Part shown: positions 17,288-26,108 of the stretch, piece by piece
Position numbering within the stretch: the stretch's first letter is position 1
Layout: each line of letters starts with the position of its first letter
Source of the DNA: Actinomycetota bacterium
Lineage (GTDB): Bacteria; Actinomycetota; Actinomycetes; Nanopelagicales; Nanopelagicaceae
Length of the DNA: 46,316 nucleotides
Direction of reading: 5' to 3'
NCBI GenBank assembly: GCA_026393015.1
Contig: JAPLBA010000013.1
Location: forward strand, 1 to 46,316
Made by a program: the position numbers and the translations under genes
Notes under the pieces: model-generated
Database searches by the model: none
Told to the model about the DNA's origin: nothing
What the model saw: the letters and a program-made list of their open reading frames with translations, nothing else

Positions 17288-19477
17288 ATGTCAAAGCCTG
17301 CACACCGCTCCTTCGCCGACGACCTCCGTGGTCGCGATGATGCCGCATTGGCTGCCCTGTTAGCTGCTCGCCCAGACTTGCTCTCACCAGTGCCACCAGA
17401 CATCAGCGCCCTGGCCGCACGAGCAAATTCCACCCCGAGCATTTCCCGAGCTCTAGATTCGCTCAATCAATGGGAATTAGAAGCGTTAGAACTTATGGCT
17501 TGTCTGGAAGAGCCAGTTTCGCTCAAAGATGTCGAATTTTATACAGGCGTTCCATCATCGAGTGTGGTCTCCCACCTCTATCGAATCTGCCTAATCTATA
17601 AAGACGAAGGTGCCTACCGAATTCCTCGCGGTGTACGAGATACTTTTGGTCCGGAACTATGTGGCCTTGGGCCGCGCCTCGGAAGTCGCATCGAGAAAAT
17701 TGATTTAAAGAAGGCGCCCGAGGCATCACAAGACATGTTGAAGAAACTCACCTGGGGGCCACCACGCGGCAGCATTAAGGATGTTAAGAATCCCGGACCT
17801 GGAATGCAATGGTTGTTAGATCAAGCAATTCTTGTCATCGCCGATTCGCATCACGTCATGCTTCCTGCGGAGCATGCAATTGCGTTACGTGGGGATAAAG
17901 TCCATCACGAGTATCACTCAGTTAAACCTTTACTCATTGGCGAAAGCGTGAAAGATGCAGATCGCGCTGGCGCTCATGAAGCCGCTGCCTTCTTAATGTG
18001 GGTTGAGGATCTATTAGAAGCCTGGTCGCGCGAACCTGGAAGCGCTTTACGCAGCGGCGGGATGAGTATTCGCGAACTTAAGCGCGTTGCCCAACTCTTG
18101 GGAGTGACCGAAGCGTGCGCGGCATTTGTGGCCGAGAGCGCATTCGCCATCGGACTCGTCTCTATCGATCTTGATGACCGCATCATGCCGACGAGTGCAT
18201 ACGATCTTTGGCTCGCACGAACTCCAGTAGAAAGATGGAGAGAGATTGCTGCCCACTGGCTCATTACTTCTCGAGCCGCGGGACTCTGTACTCCGAAAGA
18301 AGGTAAAGGTGTCGCTCCCCTAGGGCCTGAGTTAGACCGCGCCGCCGCGCCTGGACTGCGCACACTTACTCTCGAGTTACTCGCGACACATGCTGATCTT
18401 GCACCCACTCTCGATTCACTCATCGAATTAGTAGCGTGGAACCGCCCGCGGAGAGCAAAACATTTGCAAGCCGAGTTTGTGGAGTGGACAGTGCGTGAGG
18501 CCCATTGGCTTGGGATTACTGGCCGCGGAGCATTCACTTCATTTGCTGAGCAATTGATTGCTGACGAAGAACCAACTCTGCTCGCTACCCAACTCCCACC
18601 GTTGATCGATCATGTTCTCCTCCAAGGAGATCACACCGCTATTGCACCTGGACCTCTCTACCCAGAAATCTTTCGCGAAATATCCTCTATGGCAGAAGTG
18701 GAGAGCAGGGGTACAGCAACCGTTTTTAGATTCTCTGAAAAATCATTACGCCATGCGCTCGACGTAGGCTACGACGCGGAAAAAATCGAGGCCTTCATAA
18801 AAAGAGTTTCTAAAACCGAGGTGCCCCAGTCGCTCACCTATCAAATTCATGACATCGCCAAGAGGTATGGGCGCCTCCGGGTGGGATCTGTGCACTCTTA
18901 CTTGCGGTGCGATGACGAAGCGATACTTGCCGAAGCTATGCAAGATAAACGCCTCGTTGCTCTCGAACTTCGTCGCCTAGCACCCACCGTGATCATTTCG
19001 CCAGCTCCGCTTGAAGAAGTATTGGAGACGCTTCGCTCACATGGATATGCACCCGCCGCTGAAGGTAGAGACGGAATGACAACTCTTACTTCGCCGTCCG
19101 CTAAGAGGTCCAAATCCAGGCCACGACCACCCCGCCTCATTGGCGACTATTCGCTGCCAACACCCGAGTTACTCACCGTCGCATTGCGCGCACTACGTGC
19201 GGGTGAACATGTCTCAACACATCAACGTACTCTTCCTCAACTCGCAAAGACTCCGAGAACCACTGCAAGTGAAACTTTACGTTTTCTCCAAGAAATGAGC
19301 GGTACCGGCGGATCACTGTGGATCGGATACGCAGATACCGACGGCGGCCTGACACACAGAATCATCGAACCGATGGCTATCGCTGCCGGATATGTCACCG
19401 CATTTGATCAGCTCTCCGGGGAAATTAAGCGCTTCGCTATCGCTCGCATTTCTGGCGTCGCAGCAATCGATCAATGA
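17288..19477 (+). CDS. Helicase-associated protein with XPB-type Helicase_C_3 domain
   Basis: This 729-residue protein has no Walker A or DEAD/H motif, so it is not itself a helicase. Residues about 440-610 align clearly by eye with the first 165 residues of the XPB helicase at 23974: compare DIAKRYGRLRVGSV with DIADTMSRYGRLRLEA, and LEEVLETLRSHGY with VKQVLLRLGW. It matches the large protein encoded next to XPB in mycobacteria (Rv0862c type). The N-terminal half has helical, winged-helix-like stretches (VSLKDVEFYTGVPSSSVVSHLYRICLI). It probably works with XPB in DNA repair, but this is inference. Four genes separate the pair here. Confidence 0.8.
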   Translation: MSKPAHRSFADDLRGRDDAALAALLAARPDLLSPVPPDISALAARANSTPSISRALDSLNQWELEALELMACLEEPVSLKDVEFYTGVPSSSVVSHLYRICLIYKDEGAYRIPRGVRDTFGPELCGLGPRLGSRIEKIDLKKAPEASQDMLKKLTWGPPRGSIKDVKNPGPGMQWLLDQAILVIADSHHVMLPAEHAIALRGDKVHHEYHSVKPLLIGESVKDADRAGAHEAAAFLMWVEDLLEAWSREPGSALRSGGMSIRELKRVAQLLGVTEACAAFVAESAFAIGLVSIDLDDRIMPTSAYDLWLARTPVERWREIAAHWLITSRAAGLCTPKEGKGVAPLGPELDRAAAPGLRTLTLELLATHADLAPTLDSLIELVAWNRPRRAKHLQAEFVEWTVREAHWLGITGRGAFTSFAEQLIADEEPTLLATQLPPLIDHVLLQGDHTAIAPGPLYPEIFREISSMAEVESRGTATVFRFSEKSLRHALDVGYDAEKIEAFIKRVSKTEVPQSLTYQIHDIAKRYGRLRVGSVHSYLRCDDEAILAEAMQDKRLVALELRRLAPTVIISPAPLEEVLETLRSHGYAPAAEGRDGMTTLTSPSAKRSKSRPRPPRLIGDYSLPTPELLTVALRALRAGEHVSTHQRTLPQLAKTPRTTASETLRFLQEMSGTGGSLWIGYADTDGGLTHRIIEPMAIAAGYVTAFDQLSGEIKRFAIARISGVAAIDQ

Positions 19478-19525
19478 CTCAATATTTCTGAAGCAATAAG
19501 TGAAATTGAAAACCCGAACTCTTAC

Positions 19526-20791
19526 TTAACCCTTCACCACAAATTTATCCTCGGGCAGAATTTCTGGGATTCCGGAGATCACGGTAAAGAGATCATAAGA
19601 AGTCAATCCCGGATCACCTTGCTTATCAAAATCTACCTCCGACCAAGCCCCCACATAAGTTGCCGGTTTACCAGCGGCAATCGTCTTCACCGCTGCATCA
19701 AGTTTCTGCCAAGAACACTTGGTTCCTTTTGGACCAGAGACTTTCCTGAGCGCCGTAATCAAATCCTTGGTAGCCACACTTTTGGCGGAGACACTTGCCA
19801 AGCACGCTAGAACCGCAGCATCGTATGCAAGGGGCTCGTACCCCGTAAAAGTAAGGTCAGGAAATTTTGACTCGAATAGAGTTTGGAATGAATCCTGATT
19901 TTCCCCAGCGAATGTTGATGTTACTCCCCGCATACCTTCCACATACTTGGCACCGATAGAGGCAATGAGTGCCTTCGAGTTTAAAATATCTGTAGTAAAG
20001 GTGTTCTCGGGGTACCATTTCCCGGTGCTCGATAACGCCCGAACTAAATCACTGATCGTGCTTTGATTGTCGACCAATAGCCAACCGTCTGGAGCACCAT
20101 CGACTAGTTGCGCTGCCTGAGGTTTTAATGATGTTACATCAGAATTCCAACTTACTTCGGCGCCTATTTTTCCACCATTTGCGATCCAGGCTGCTTTAAA
20201 ATCTGCCACGAGAGCTTTATCGAAATCAGTTACAAGACTTCCAACATTGATTGTTGCATCTTCACCCAAGTTCAAAGCCATTGATGCAACCAAAGCTTTG
20301 GCTTGCTTGAGATCTGACGGGAAAGTTCTAAACAAAGTGTCCTTATCGGCCAAACTTGTAATGTTCTTGCTCGACGATAGTGGGCTAATCAAAATGACGT
20401 TATTAGGAACCGTGACTGCTTTCGCGATAGCCAAAGTAACGGAAGATGCCATGGATCCGATAACAACGTTGGCCTTCTTCGTCTTAACAAGTTTGGTTGC
20501 TGCAGCTACGCCTCCCGCTGCGCTCGTTTGGTCATCCTCGCTCCCAGCTAAGGTGCAGGACCCAGTCAACTTATTCTTCTTTATTGCAGCATTGACTTGA
20601 GAAATTCCTAATGCTGCGGCGCTTGCGAGTGAAGGACCGTATCCCTCAAGTTCACCAGTAAGCGGAAATACAGTGCCCACCTTGAGTGCGGCGGCGGCGG
20701 TCTTTGCCTCTGCAGGAATAACCGGGAGAATTAATCCAGTTGCGGACAAAAGTGCCACAGCAACCCTGAACTTAACAATGGATTTCATCAT
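19526..20791 (-). CDS. LIV-type ABC transporter substrate-binding protein (orphan)
   Basis: This is a secreted type I periplasmic-binding-fold protein of 421 residues. It has a signal peptide (FRVAVALLSATGLILPVIPAEA) and the LivJ-like core LKVGTVFPLTGELEGYGPSLASAAALGISQVN, EDDQTSAAGGVAAATKLV and VIGSMASSVTLAIAKA. No permease or ATPase gene is adjacent, so it must use transporter parts encoded elsewhere. It follows the racemase-like enolase gene on the same strand after a 143-bp gap, which suggests an amino acid or acyl-amino acid ligand. GGGAGG precedes the double ATG. A predicted signal peptidase I site is AEA. Confidence 0.88.
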   Translation of the reverse strand: MMKSIVKFRVAVALLSATGLILPVIPAEAKTAAAALKVGTVFPLTGELEGYGPSLASAAALGISQVNAAIKKNKLTGSCTLAGSEDDQTSAAGGVAAATKLVKTKKANVVIGSMASSVTLAIAKAVTVPNNVILISPLSSSKNITSLADKDTLFRTFPSDLKQAKALVASMALNLGEDATINVGSLVTDFDKALVADFKAAWIANGGKIGAEVSWNSDVTSLKPQAAQLVDGAPDGWLLVDNQSTISDLVRALSSTGKWYPENTFTTDILNSKALIASIGAKYVEGMRGVTSTFAGENQDSFQTLFESKFPDLTFTGYEPLAYDAAVLACLASVSAKSVATKDLITALRKVSGPKGTKCSWQKLDAAVKTIAAGKPATYVGAWSEVDFDKQGDPGLTSYDLFTVISGIPEILPEDKFVVKG

Positions 20792-20822
20792 CCGCCTCCC
20801 AGGAGCCCACTTTGATCTTTGA

Positions 20823-20828
20823 AGTGTA
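20823..20828 (-). promoter_or_regulatory. candidate -10 element for the binding-protein gene
   Basis: TACACT on the minus strand lies 31 nt before the start codon, giving a leader of about 25 nt that contains GGGAGG. A TTGGAG hexamer lies 15 bp further upstream, a poor -35 spacing. The direct repeat AACTCTCC also occurs here twice. The rest of the 143-bp gap shows nothing else I recognise. Confidence 0.35.
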
Positions 20829-20934
20829 CCTCAAGAGAAAACTCTCCAACACAGAACTCTCCCTACAATTAATTTCCCGATACCTTACATGAGCCAAATT
20901 TTATGCCGAAATCTTCGACGGTAAAGTACGGATA

Positions 20935-22032
20935 CTAGATCGTGCGTTTGCTCACGGTAACGCTCTCCAGGAATGCGTGGTCGATCTCCACGCCAATCCC
21001 AGGCCCACTTGGCACACGAATGCGACCATCTACCATCACGAACGGTGTAGTAATGTCTCGTAGGTAGTAGCGATTAGAGGCAGAAGTGTCTCCGGGTAAG
21101 GTGAAGCCCGGTAGCGCAGCAAGGGCGAGATTTGCGGCGCGACCAATTCCAGTTTCGAGCATTCCGCCACACCACACTGGGATGCCTTCTTCAACGCAAA
21201 AATCATGAATCTTGATCGCTTCAAAGTATCCACCCACACGACCAGGTTTTATGTTGATAATCGTCGTTGCTTCCATTGCAATTGCATCACGCGCTGACTG
21301 CAACGAGGTAATTGATTCATCCAAGCAGACAGGAGTCTGAATGGCGCGTGAAAGTAATGCATGGCCAAGAACATCATGCTCATCAAGTGGTTGTTCGATG
21401 AGAAGCAAGTTGAACTCATCGAGTCCAGCGAGATGAGCTGCATCACCGCGCGAGTAAGCCTGGTTTGCATCGACTTGTAGGAGAATCTTTGGCCATGTTT
21501 CGCGGACGGTGCGAACCGGATCAATATCCCACCCTGGTTCAATCTTAAGTTTGATGCGGCGATAACCCTGATCAACGTAGTCGCCCACCTCTTCGAGCAG
21601 AGCGTCGATGCTGTTTGCGATTCCTACTGAAACGCCGCAATCAACTTCCTCTTTCGTGGCGCCAAAGAATGAGGCAAAAGAACGACCTCCATGCTTTAAC
21701 TCTGCATCAAGGAGGGCGGTTTCAATTGCCGCTTTAGCCATGTGATGTCCTAAGAATGGCTTCAGGATATCGGCAACTTCTTCGGCTAGAAAATCTCCAA
21801 CTTTTCGTAATGCTGGAACTAGAAAGCGTTCAAGCACATCTGCGCAGCCATGCGTGTACTCAGGCGAGTAGAGCGGCTCTGACATTGCGACACACTCTGC
21901 CCAACCATCGCCGACATCTGTGGTGACTTTGAGAATCAGTAAATCTCGAGCCGTCTGTGTACCAAACGATGTGCGGAAAGGACGCACTAAGGGCACACCC
22001 ACATGGCGAATCTCAATTTCATGAATGCGCAT
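20935..22032 (-). CDS. Enolase-superfamily MenC/N-succinylamino acid racemase-like enzyme
   Basis: This 365-residue protein is of the OSBS/NSAR subfamily, which holds o-succinylbenzoate synthases and N-succinyl (N-acyl) amino acid racemases. Catalytic features are RRIKLKIEPGWD (KxK), LLQVDANQAYS, LLIEQPLDEHD, VCLDESITS and INIKPGRVGGYFEAIK, plus the subfamily hallmark WCGGMLETGIGRAANLALAALPGFTLPGDTSAS. A separate menC sits in the men operon, so racemase activity is more likely here. The start at 22032 (MRIHEIEIRHVGVPL) has a strong GGAGG; the track start at 22302 is inside the upstream gene. It overlaps the GNAT gene by 14 bp, pointing to one transcript. Confidence 0.82.
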   Translation of the reverse strand: MRIHEIEIRHVGVPLVRPFRTSFGTQTARDLLILKVTTDVGDGWAECVAMSEPLYSPEYTHGCADVLERFLVPALRKVGDFLAEEVADILKPFLGHHMAKAAIETALLDAELKHGGRSFASFFGATKEEVDCGVSVGIANSIDALLEEVGDYVDQGYRRIKLKIEPGWDIDPVRTVRETWPKILLQVDANQAYSRGDAAHLAGLDEFNLLLIEQPLDEHDVLGHALLSRAIQTPVCLDESITSLQSARDAIAMEATTIINIKPGRVGGYFEAIKIHDFCVEEGIPVWCGGMLETGIGRAANLALAALPGFTLPGDTSASNRYYLRDITTPFVMVDGRIRVPSGPGIGVEIDHAFLESVTVSKRTI

Positions 22033-22816
22033 CTTTTTCCTCCAGTACGTAGCAGTGATCTTGTGTAAATCCGGTGATCTTCCAGCCTGATGCCATGCGT
22101 GGTTCCAGCGCACCACGAACATGCTGACGCCAATTTCGAGCAAGTTCCATATTCTGCGAGCGCAACTCGGTGATATTTCCAGGAAGGGCGACACGTACTT
22201 CTTTCGCGTCCGACGTGACCTCTTGCGCCACAGGTTCTCCATTGATTTCAGCGAGTAGCAGTGGGGCATTTGATTGTGCGTGTGTCGCGCCAGCAAGTGC
22301 ACTCTTTGTTCGTGCTGAATTTAAGTGCCAGTAGGCCATCGCGCGATCACTGGCATCCCCAGCGTTTACTGCATCTGGCATCTGTCCATAAAAATCCGGA
22401 TAGTAATAGGGTATTTCGACGCCGAGTTTTGTGAGATTGAGATTTGCGTTGCGCGAAACTAATGGGTCAAAGGTCCATGTAATTAATTCGTAGCCATGTG
22501 CCATTGCCCAATCCCGTTGATGAACCTTGAGCGCATACCCAATATTTCGATCGCGGTAGGCATCGAGTACACCTGCCATGTGCGAGTGCAAGTGCAAATG
22601 GTCGTCGCCGCCTTTCGAAGGAAAAGCAAATGCCGCCCCCACGCAATCTTCACCAATAAATGCTCCAGAGAGGTAGGCCCCGCTATGTACCATGGCTTGC
22701 AAGAGGTTAGGAGTAATTTGGGTGCCCTCATCCCCAGGCCAGACCAGATCGAAGATCTCTCGAGCCAGGCGTTGGCGCGGTAACTCCGAGAGGATCTCGA
22801 CTCTGACTTCGCCCAT
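22019..22816 (-). CDS. GNAT-fold acyltransferase (COG3375-like; candidate N-succinyltransferase)
   Basis: I start this 265-residue protein at ATG 22816 (MGEVRVEILSEL); the longer track ORF runs into the divergent gene. The acetyl-CoA-binding-like segment is LHLHSHMAGVLDAYRDRNIGYALKVHQRDWAMAHGY. The family motif ITWTFDPLVSRNANLNLTKLGVEIPYYYPDFYG follows, as I recall from COG3375 proteins. In Geobacillus a GNAT protein of this kind, encoded with the racemase, succinylates D-amino acids. Here its end overlaps the racemase-like gene, and the M20 deacylase gene diverges from it. A TATCTT box lies 26 nt upstream of the start. The acyl donor and acceptor cannot be determined from sequence. Confidence 0.75.
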   Translation of the reverse strand: MGEVRVEILSELPRQRLAREIFDLVWPGDEGTQITPNLLQAMVHSGAYLSGAFIGEDCVGAAFAFPSKGGDDHLHLHSHMAGVLDAYRDRNIGYALKVHQRDWAMAHGYELITWTFDPLVSRNANLNLTKLGVEIPYYYPDFYGQMPDAVNAGDASDRAMAYWHLNSARTKSALAGATHAQSNAPLLLAEINGEPVAQEVTSDAKEVRVALPGNITELRSQNMELARNWRQHVRGALEPRMASGWKITGFTQDHCYVLEEKDAHS

Positions 22817-23921
22817 GTCCCTACTTAACCACTTCGAGTGGCAAGATAACCATATGGACCTCGTTCGTCGCCTTGTGGAGATCTCCTCCCCCACTGAAGA
22901 TCTCAATGCCTGTCGAAGAGTGATCGATGAGGCAAACGCCATTCTTAATGAACTTCTGGGTTCACCAGGTGAGGTAAAAGATATTCTCGGACGCCCCACC
23001 TTGCGATGGGGAAGTGCCACACCGCGCGTTCTACTACTCACCCACTTAGATACCGTCTGGCCACACGGCTCTTTCGAACCACTCTGGCAGGTGAGTGGTG
23101 ATGTGATTCGTGGTCCAGGAGTCTTCGACATGAAAGCTGGCTTCGTACAAGCCGCCTATGCACTTCAATCTCTTACCAATCGTGATGGCGTCACCATCCT
23201 GGCGACAACGGATGAGGAGACCGGCAGCGAATGTTCGAGAGCGCTTATTGAAGAGATAGCAGCTGGTGCAGAAGCCGTGCTGGTTTTTGAAGCATCCCTT
23301 GATGGAAAATTAAAGACCGCACGCAAAGGCACCTCGATGTATCGGGTTATTGTGGAGGGCAGAGCAGCGCATGCCGGTCTCGAACCAGAGAAAGGCATAA
23401 ACGCCACCTTAGAAATTGCCACGCTCTACCCGGCAATTCTCGCTGCTGCGAAAAGTAGCGTTGGCACCACAGTAACGCCTACCGTTTTGCACTCAGGTAC
23501 CACTCTCAATACCGTGCCGGCGCTCGCACAATTAGATATCGATGTACGGGCTTTTACAATTGCTGAGCAGAGTCGCGTTCATGCTGAAATAACATCTCTA
23601 GCGGGCACCACGAGCGGTGGTGCATCTGTACGGATAGAAGGTGGCGTGAATCGACCACCACTTGATCCCTCTTCAAGTGCTCAACTCTTTGAAATGGCTG
23701 TGAAGTGTGCAGAAGAACTTGGCATGCCAGAATTAGGTAGCGCTGAGGTGGGCGGGGCAAGTGATGGAAACTTCACCGCCGCGTTGGGCATACCGACTAT
23801 CGATGGAATCGGTGCTGTCGGCGAAGGCGCTCATGCGGCGAACGAGTGGGCAAGTGCCGCCGCCATTCCTGAGCGCGCCCGGTTGGCCAGCGCTCTTATT
23901 ACTAAAATTCTCGCTCAATAG
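22815..23921 (+). CDS. M20 family metallopeptidase/deacylase
   Basis: This is a zinc-dependent M20 hydrolase of 368 residues, near the glutamate carboxypeptidase (CPG2) group. Metal and catalytic motifs are LLLTHLDTVWPHG, GPGVFDMKAGF, TTDEETGSE (Glu pair), VLVFEAS, and the C-terminal VGEGAHAANEW with the last histidine. The dimerization domain lies at about 170-285. I start it at ATG 22815 (MSLLNHFEWQDNHMDLV) because the first helix fits the family; ATG 22854 (MDLVRRLVEISSPTED) is the alternative. Next to the racemase and GNAT genes, it may remove succinyl from N-succinyl-L-amino acids, but a general peptidase role is equally possible on sequence alone. Confidence 0.82.
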   Translation: MSLLNHFEWQDNHMDLVRRLVEISSPTEDLNACRRVIDEANAILNELLGSPGEVKDILGRPTLRWGSATPRVLLLTHLDTVWPHGSFEPLWQVSGDVIRGPGVFDMKAGFVQAAYALQSLTNRDGVTILATTDEETGSECSRALIEEIAAGAEAVLVFEASLDGKLKTARKGTSMYRVIVEGRAAHAGLEPEKGINATLEIATLYPAILAAAKSSVGTTVTPTVLHSGTTLNTVPALAQLDIDVRAFTIAEQSRVHAEITSLAGTTSGGASVRIEGGVNRPPLDPSSSAQLFEMAVKCAEELGMPELGSAEVGGASDGNFTAALGIPTIDGIGAVGEGAHAANEWASAAAIPERARLASALITKILAQ

Positions 23922-23961
23922 CCGCATCGAGGCGCGGTAAGCGGTAAGTACTTCGAGGCCA

Positions 23962-23967
23962 TAAACT
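23962..23967 (+). promoter_or_regulatory. -10 element of the leaderless XPB helicase gene
   Basis: TAAACT followed by 6 nt (ggaggg) and the ATG. The GGAGGG looks like a Shine-Dalgarno but abuts the ATG, which is too close to work, so the leaderless reading is better. Confidence 0.55.
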
Positions 23968-23973
23968 GGAGGG

Positions 23974-25629
23974 ATGACCGACGGCCCGCTTATCGTCCAA
24001 TCCGATAAGACAATTCTCTTAGATACCGACCATGCCTTGGCGGGTGAGTGCCGTCGCGCAATCGCTCCCTTTGCAGAGTTAGAGCGTGCACCGGAACACA
24101 TGCACACCTACCGACTCACCCCTCTTGGTTTATGGAATGCGCGCGCAGCTGGTCATGATGCCGAGCAAGTCATTGACATCTTGATTCGTTATTCTCGTTA
24201 TGCGGTGCCACATGCACTCCTTGTCGATATTGCCGACACCATGTCGCGCTACGGTCGTCTCCGCCTTGAAGCTCATCCCGTGCATGGCCTTGTGCTTGTC
24301 AGCAATGATCGCGCTGTGCTGGAAGAGGTGTTGCGCTCCAAAAAGATGGTTCCACTCATGGGCGCTCGTATAGACCACGAAATGGTTGCGGTACATCCGA
24401 GTGAACGCGGACACGTCAAGCAAGTCTTACTACGCCTAGGTTGGCCTGCAGAAGATTTTGCAGGTTATGTCGATGGTGAAGCACACCCCATCTCCCTTAA
24501 AGAAGAGGGGTGGAAACTTCGCGATTATCAGAAACACGCCGCTGAAAACTTTTGGCATGGCGGTTCTGGTGTTGTCGTCCTCCCTTGCGGTGCCGGAAAA
24601 ACCATGGTGGGTGCCGCCGCGATGGCGCTCGCCCAAGCCACCACGCTCATTTTGGTCACTAATACTGTTGCCGCCAGACAATGGCGCGATGAGCTACTCA
24701 AACGCACCAACTTAACTGACGAGGAAATAGGTGAGTATTCCGGAGCGAAGAAAGAGATTCGCCCAGTCACTATTGCGACATATCAAGTGATGACCACAAA
24801 GCGAAAAGGTGTTTATGCGCACCTCGAGCTCTTCGATTCACGCGACTGGGGCTTAATTATTTACGACGAAGTACACCTACTCCCCGCACCAATCTTCCGC
24901 TTCACGGCCGATATTCAATCGAGGCGTCGCCTTGGACTTACGGCCACACTCATTCGTGAAGATGGCCACGAAGGTGATGTCTTTTCACTCATCGGTCCAA
25001 AGCGCTACGACGCTCCATGGAAAGAGATTGAAGCCCAGGGTTACATCGCGCCCGCTGATTGCGTCGAAGTGCGTGTGACTTTGACGGATGCGGAACGACT
25101 ACTTTACGCAACGGCCGAGCCAGAAGAACGTTACCGTTATTGCGCAACCACACAAACAAAGAGTCGCCTTGTGGAATCCCTCGCTCGTCACCATGCAAAT
25201 GATCAAGTACTCGTCATTGCGCAATACATTGACCAGATCGATGAATTAGGTGAACGCTTAGGCGCACCCATCATCAAAGGTGAAACACCTGTGAAGGAAC
25301 GCGAGCGGCTCTTTCAACTCTTTCGCACCGGCGAAGTAAAATGTTTAGTAGTTTCAAAGGTAGCGAACTTCTCGATTGATCTCCCAGAAGCCTCTATTGC
25401 TATTCAAGTGTCAGGATCGTTTGGCTCCAGGCAAGAAGAGGCACAGCGGCTGGGTCGAATCTTGCGCCCCAAGGCAGATGGACGTAGTGCGCGCTTTTAT
25501 AGCGTGGTTGCCAGAGATACCGTTGATCAAGATTTCGCTGCGCACCGCCAACGTTTTCTGGCCGAGCAAGGTTATGCATACCGAATTGTTGATGCCGACG
25601 ACGTATTTAGCGGAACCGCCGAGATTTAG
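23974..25629 (+). CDS. XPB-type DNA helicase (superfamily 2)
   Basis: This 551-residue ATP-dependent 3'-5' helicase is related to eukaryotic XPB/ERCC3. An N-terminal Helicase_C_3-like domain (1-165) is followed by the SF2 core: LRDYQKHAAENF (Q/I region), VVLPCGAGKTMVG (Walker A near 206), IIYDEVHLLPA (DEVH near 298), LGLTATLIREDGHEGD with the XPB-specific RED motif, and VSKVANFSIDLPEASIAIQVSGSFGSRQEEAQRLGRILRP (motifs V and VI). Length matches bacterial XPBs, which lack the eukaryotic extensions. Its partner-like protein lies 4.5 kb upstream on the same strand. The stop overlaps the convergent DUF4031 gene by 23 bp. Confidence 0.93.
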   Translation: MTDGPLIVQSDKTILLDTDHALAGECRRAIAPFAELERAPEHMHTYRLTPLGLWNARAAGHDAEQVIDILIRYSRYAVPHALLVDIADTMSRYGRLRLEAHPVHGLVLVSNDRAVLEEVLRSKKMVPLMGARIDHEMVAVHPSERGHVKQVLLRLGWPAEDFAGYVDGEAHPISLKEEGWKLRDYQKHAAENFWHGGSGVVVLPCGAGKTMVGAAAMALAQATTLILVTNTVAARQWRDELLKRTNLTDEEIGEYSGAKKEIRPVTIATYQVMTTKRKGVYAHLELFDSRDWGLIIYDEVHLLPAPIFRFTADIQSRRRLGLTATLIREDGHEGDVFSLIGPKRYDAPWKEIEAQGYIAPADCVEVRVTLTDAERLLYATAEPEERYRYCATTQTKSRLVESLARHHANDQVLVIAQYIDQIDELGERLGAPIIKGETPVKERERLFQLFRTGEVKCLVVSKVANFSIDLPEASIAIQVSGSFGSRQEEAQRLGRILRPKADGRSARFYSVVARDTVDQDFAAHRQRFLAEQGYAYRIVDADDVFSGTAEI

Positions 25630-25879
25630 CAGAGACCCTGAGTCCGGAGTCGATAAGACGCTTGAGAAGTTCCCGGGCCGGGATAAAGTGCGCACCCGCC
25701 TCAATCGCTTTGGGAACATACTCTTCTGGAATATCGTAATGATCTAGATCAAAACCACGCTCTGGAATGCCTAACGCTTGGGCAAAGGAGTGCAATTCCT
25801 CAAGTGATGTGTCAGAAACAAGATGAGCCCACAATCGACCATGCGCTGGCCAAATGGGGCTGTCAACGAGTACTGTCAT
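25607..25879 (-). CDS. DUF4031 domain protein
   Basis: A 90-residue protein starting MTVLVDSPIWPAHGRLWAHLVSD, followed by LHSFAQALGIPERGFDLDHYDIPEEY. This is the conserved core of DUF4031, a small actinobacterial/bacterial family with conserved aspartate and histidine residues but no function I know. The start at 25879 is preferred over the track start (25891) because homology begins at MTVLVD. It overlaps the glutaredoxin gene by 17 bp and is the last gene of the epimerase-acyltransferase-glutaredoxin operon. Confidence 0.75.
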   Translation of the reverse strand: MTVLVDSPIWPAHGRLWAHLVSDTSLEELHSFAQALGIPERGFDLDHYDIPEEYVPKAIEAGAHFIPARELLKRLIDSGLRVSAKSRRFR

Positions 25880-26108
25880 TACCAATCGCATTCAAAAAAC
25901 GTTTCTCATCAACCCTAAATATGTCGTGAACTTTCCCATCGATGAGGATCACGGGTATTTCTTCACTATAACGAGCGGCCAACTTGGGATCATCTAAAAT
26001 TGATAACTTCTCGAATTCAATCTCACGTTCTAAAATAAGATACTTGATAACTTCTTCAGCAACATCGCATAAATGGCACCCAGGTCTTCCAATAATCGTT
26101 ACTTTCAT
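25863..26108 (-). CDS. Glutaredoxin-like protein (DUF836 type)
   Basis: An 81-residue thioredoxin-fold protein with the redox motif IIGRPGCHLCDVAEEVI (CHLC near residues 11-14) and the cis-proline in EEIPVILIDGKVHDIFRVDE. It resembles the short glutaredoxin-like protein of mycobacteria (Rv0508 type), which is encoded in the same neighbourhood. It starts in an ATGA overlap with the acyltransferase stop. It is likely a cytosolic dithiol reductase; its targets are unknown. Confidence 0.85.
   Translation of the reverse strand: MKVTIIGRPGCHLCDVAEEVIKYLILEREIEFEKLSILDDPKLAARYSEEIPVILIDGKVHDIFRVDEKRFLNAIGNDSTR

Noticed and set aside
22033-22302. Longer ORF upstream of the NSAR-like enolase
   Set aside because: It overlaps the GNAT gene in another frame, and a strong GGAGG precedes the ATG at 22032 where homology begins.
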